Part shown: positions 62,673 to 64,000 of the stretch, in pieces
How the letters are laid out: every line of letters begins with the position of its first letter
Position numbering within the stretch: the first letter of the stretch is position 1
Assembly (NCBI GenBank): GCA_017541325.1
Contig: JAFXZI010000003.1
Span: 92,191-156,190 of the forward strand
Direction of reading: 5' to 3'
Source: Bacilli bacterium
Lineage (GTDB): Bacteria > Bacillota_I > Bacilli_A > RF39 > UBA660
DNA length: 64,000 nucleotides
Translations under genes and position numbers: made by a program
Notes under the pieces: model-generated
Databases searched by the model: none
Seen by the model: only the letters and a program-made list of their open reading frames with translations
Told to the model about the DNA's origin: nothing

Positions 62673-64000
62673 ATGAAAAAAATCAAAAGTGTAATAAAAA
62701 CATTATTACTATTGTTTATTGCTGCATTTTCATTTAGTTATATAAATGTCTATGCTGCTGCTCCAAAGACAATCCAAACTGCATCATCTTTTGATAGAGT
62801 TCCTGGATATATTGATGGAGTAGAATTTAACATCAAGAAAACAACAGCTGGAAAATATCTATATTGTATGGATATACACAAATCTGCACCTAAGAATATG
62901 ACACTTACTCTTGCAGGAGTGCAAGATGCTGGTATGACTTATATTATGGTAAATGGTTACCCTAATAAAAGTATTACTGGTAATAGTAAATATGATTACT
63001 ATATTACTCAAACTGCCGTATGGTGGTATCTAGATCTTACTACTGGATCAAGTAACTTAAGTAGTGCATTTAAAAATGGTGCATCTGATCCTCATGGATT
63101 AAGATCACACATTAAAAAACTTGCTTATGGTGCTCAAAGTGCAAAAAAGACTGGTTACGTTAAACCAAAATTAACATTATCTAACAACACTGTTACTTTC
63201 AGTTTATCTAGCGATGGTAAATATTACGTATCAAATGATATTACTGTAAGTGCATCTTATATTAAAGATTATGTTAATTTAGCTTTAGCAAACTCACCTT
63301 CAGGATCAACAATTATTGATGCTAAAGGAAATACAGTAACTAAAGTTAAAAATGGTGCTAAAGTAAGAGTTAAAGTACCAGTATCATCAGTAAAGAATTT
63401 ACAAAATAGTTTCTATATTAAAGCAACAGCTACAGGAAAAGTACAAAAATCATATTTATATAAACCATCTAGTGGTGCTTATCAATCTGTAACTATGTCA
63501 GTATTATATGCTGAAGAAAGTGCATTAAAAGCACAAAAAAGTCTTTCATTAAAGGGAACTGAAGTTAAAATAACTAAAGTTGATAGTGAAAGTGGTAAAG
63601 CTCTTGCTGGAGCTAAATTACAACTTAAAAATGCAAGTGGTACAGTTGTAGCTTCATGGACTACAACTACTAGTGCTTATGTTATTAAAAACTTAGCTGC
63701 TGGTAAATATACAATTGTAGAGACAGCTGCACCATCAGGATATAAATTAAGTGATGTAAAACAAGAAGTTACTGTAGTAGCTGGTTCTAGTGTATCTGCA
63801 AAATTCTATAACTCTAAAAAAGAACCAACAAAAGTAACTATAATAAAAAGAGATAAAGCAACAAATCAAACATTAGCTGGAGCAAAATTTGTTCTTAAAA
63901 ATGCTAAAGGAGAAGTAGTAACATCATGGACATCAACAACAAATGGACACTATGTAAAAGGTTTAGCAGAAGGAACATATACAATTGAAGAAGTTGAAGC
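62673..64000 (+). CDS. Thioester/SpaA-domain surface adhesin (3' end outside window)
   Basis: At least 442 residues without a stop before the window ends. A signal peptide (LLLLFIAAFSFSYINVYA, cut near 28) precedes a thioester-domain-like region: Cys65 in KYLYCMDIHK and Gln113 in YITQTAVWWYLDL are the pair expected to form an internal thioester. Two SpaA/Cna-B-like modules follow, TEVKITKVDSESGKALAGAK (start 63558) and TKVTIIKRDKATNQTLAGAK (start 63829), with the Lys, E(T/E) and Asn positions of isopeptide domains (e.g. YTIVETAAPSGY). GGGGGG precedes the ATG. A sortase anchor would lie beyond the window. It is probably a host-contact adhesin. Confidence 0.82.
   Translation, partial: MKKIKSVIKTLLLLFIAAFSFSYINVYAAAPKTIQTASSFDRVPGYIDGVEFNIKKTTAGKYLYCMDIHKSAPKNMTLTLAGVQDAGMTYIMVNGYPNKSITGNSKYDYYITQTAVWWYLDLTTGSSNLSSAFKNGASDPHGLRSHIKKLAYGAQSAKKTGYVKPKLTLSNNTVTFSLSSDGKYYVSNDITVSASYIKDYVNLALANSPSGSTIIDAKGNTVTKVKNGAKVRVKVPVSSVKNLQNSFYIKATATGKVQKSYLYKPSSGAYQSVTMSVLYAEESALKAQKSLSLKGTEVKITKVDSESGKALAGAKLQLKNASGTVVASWTTTTSAYVIKNLAAGKYTIVETAAPSGYKLSDVKQEVTVVAGSSVSAKFYNSKKEPTKVTIIKRDKATNQTLAGAKFVLKNAKGEVVTSWTSTTNGHYVKGLAEGTYTIEEVE

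Overview
This window comes from a very AT-rich, low-GC Gram-positive genome. It has Firmicutes-type ribosomal and RNA polymerase gene order, strong AGGAGG and GGTGAT ribosome binding sites, RNase J, DacA/CdaA and SecG. UGA is read as stop (for example the CapA-like gene and the 38-residue ORF at 45550 end in TGA) and Trp is TGG, so this is not a Mycoplasma with altered code. The tmRNA tag ends in VAFA and RpoB carries Asn at the rifampicin-site His position. Both fit a walled relative of the Mollicutes within Bacilli, such as an uncultured gut RF39-type lineage. That placement is inference. There are no insertion sequences, prophage or CRISPR arrays, and no gene-free stretch longer than about 300 bases.

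Layout. 1-10152: nusG tail, rplK, rplA, rplJ, rplL, rpoB and rpoC, with L11/L1-type and L10-type leaders. 10222-15266: a small membrane peptide, mscL (minus), then rpsL-rpsG-fusA-tuf. 15345-21164: a FemX-like transferase (minus), secG, rnr, a CapA-like gene, smpB and ssrA (tmRNA). 21234-28011: an rfbB-like gene, an acetyltransferase, small hypothetical membrane and Nudix/SDR genes, and a preQ1 riboswitch driving a queuosine-precursor transporter. 28059-35494 (minus strand): RNase J, then a three-gene cell-surface operon (dockerin-tailed glucosaminidase, membrane-anchored cohesin-like protein, LCP ligase). 35674-42796: hypothetical membrane proteins, a ComEC-like metallo-beta-lactamase protein with DUF3006, tRNA-Leu and an HD-domain protein.

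42850-45666 is a murL-murD operon that appears to encode the alternative L-Glu-first route to D-Glu in peptidoglycan, followed by a 38-residue ORF. 47160-54646 is a nearly complete NAD salvage and synthesis operon: pncA, pncB, a Nudix fusion, nadE, a radical SAM gene, nadD, pncC, nadK and nrtR. Three 23-bp operator-like repeats lie in its promoter region and its own presumed repressor NrtR is the last gene. 54672-64000 holds a CofE-like protein (minus), a TagGH/Wzm-Wzt type polysaccharide exporter, cdaA-cdaR, a thioredoxin-fold protein, tRNA-Asn, a CtpA-type protease and the start of a thioester/SpaA-type adhesin that runs off the window.

Several blocks converge on the cell envelope: MurL/MurD supply precursors, FemX-like builds cross-bridges, TagGH plus LCP export and attach polysaccharide, cohesin/dockerin would tether a wall hydrolase, and c-di-AMP synthesis monitors turgor. 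The most notable systems are the MurL/MurD pair, the cohesin-dockerin pair, and the self-contained NrtR-controlled NAD operon with an embedded radical SAM enzyme.
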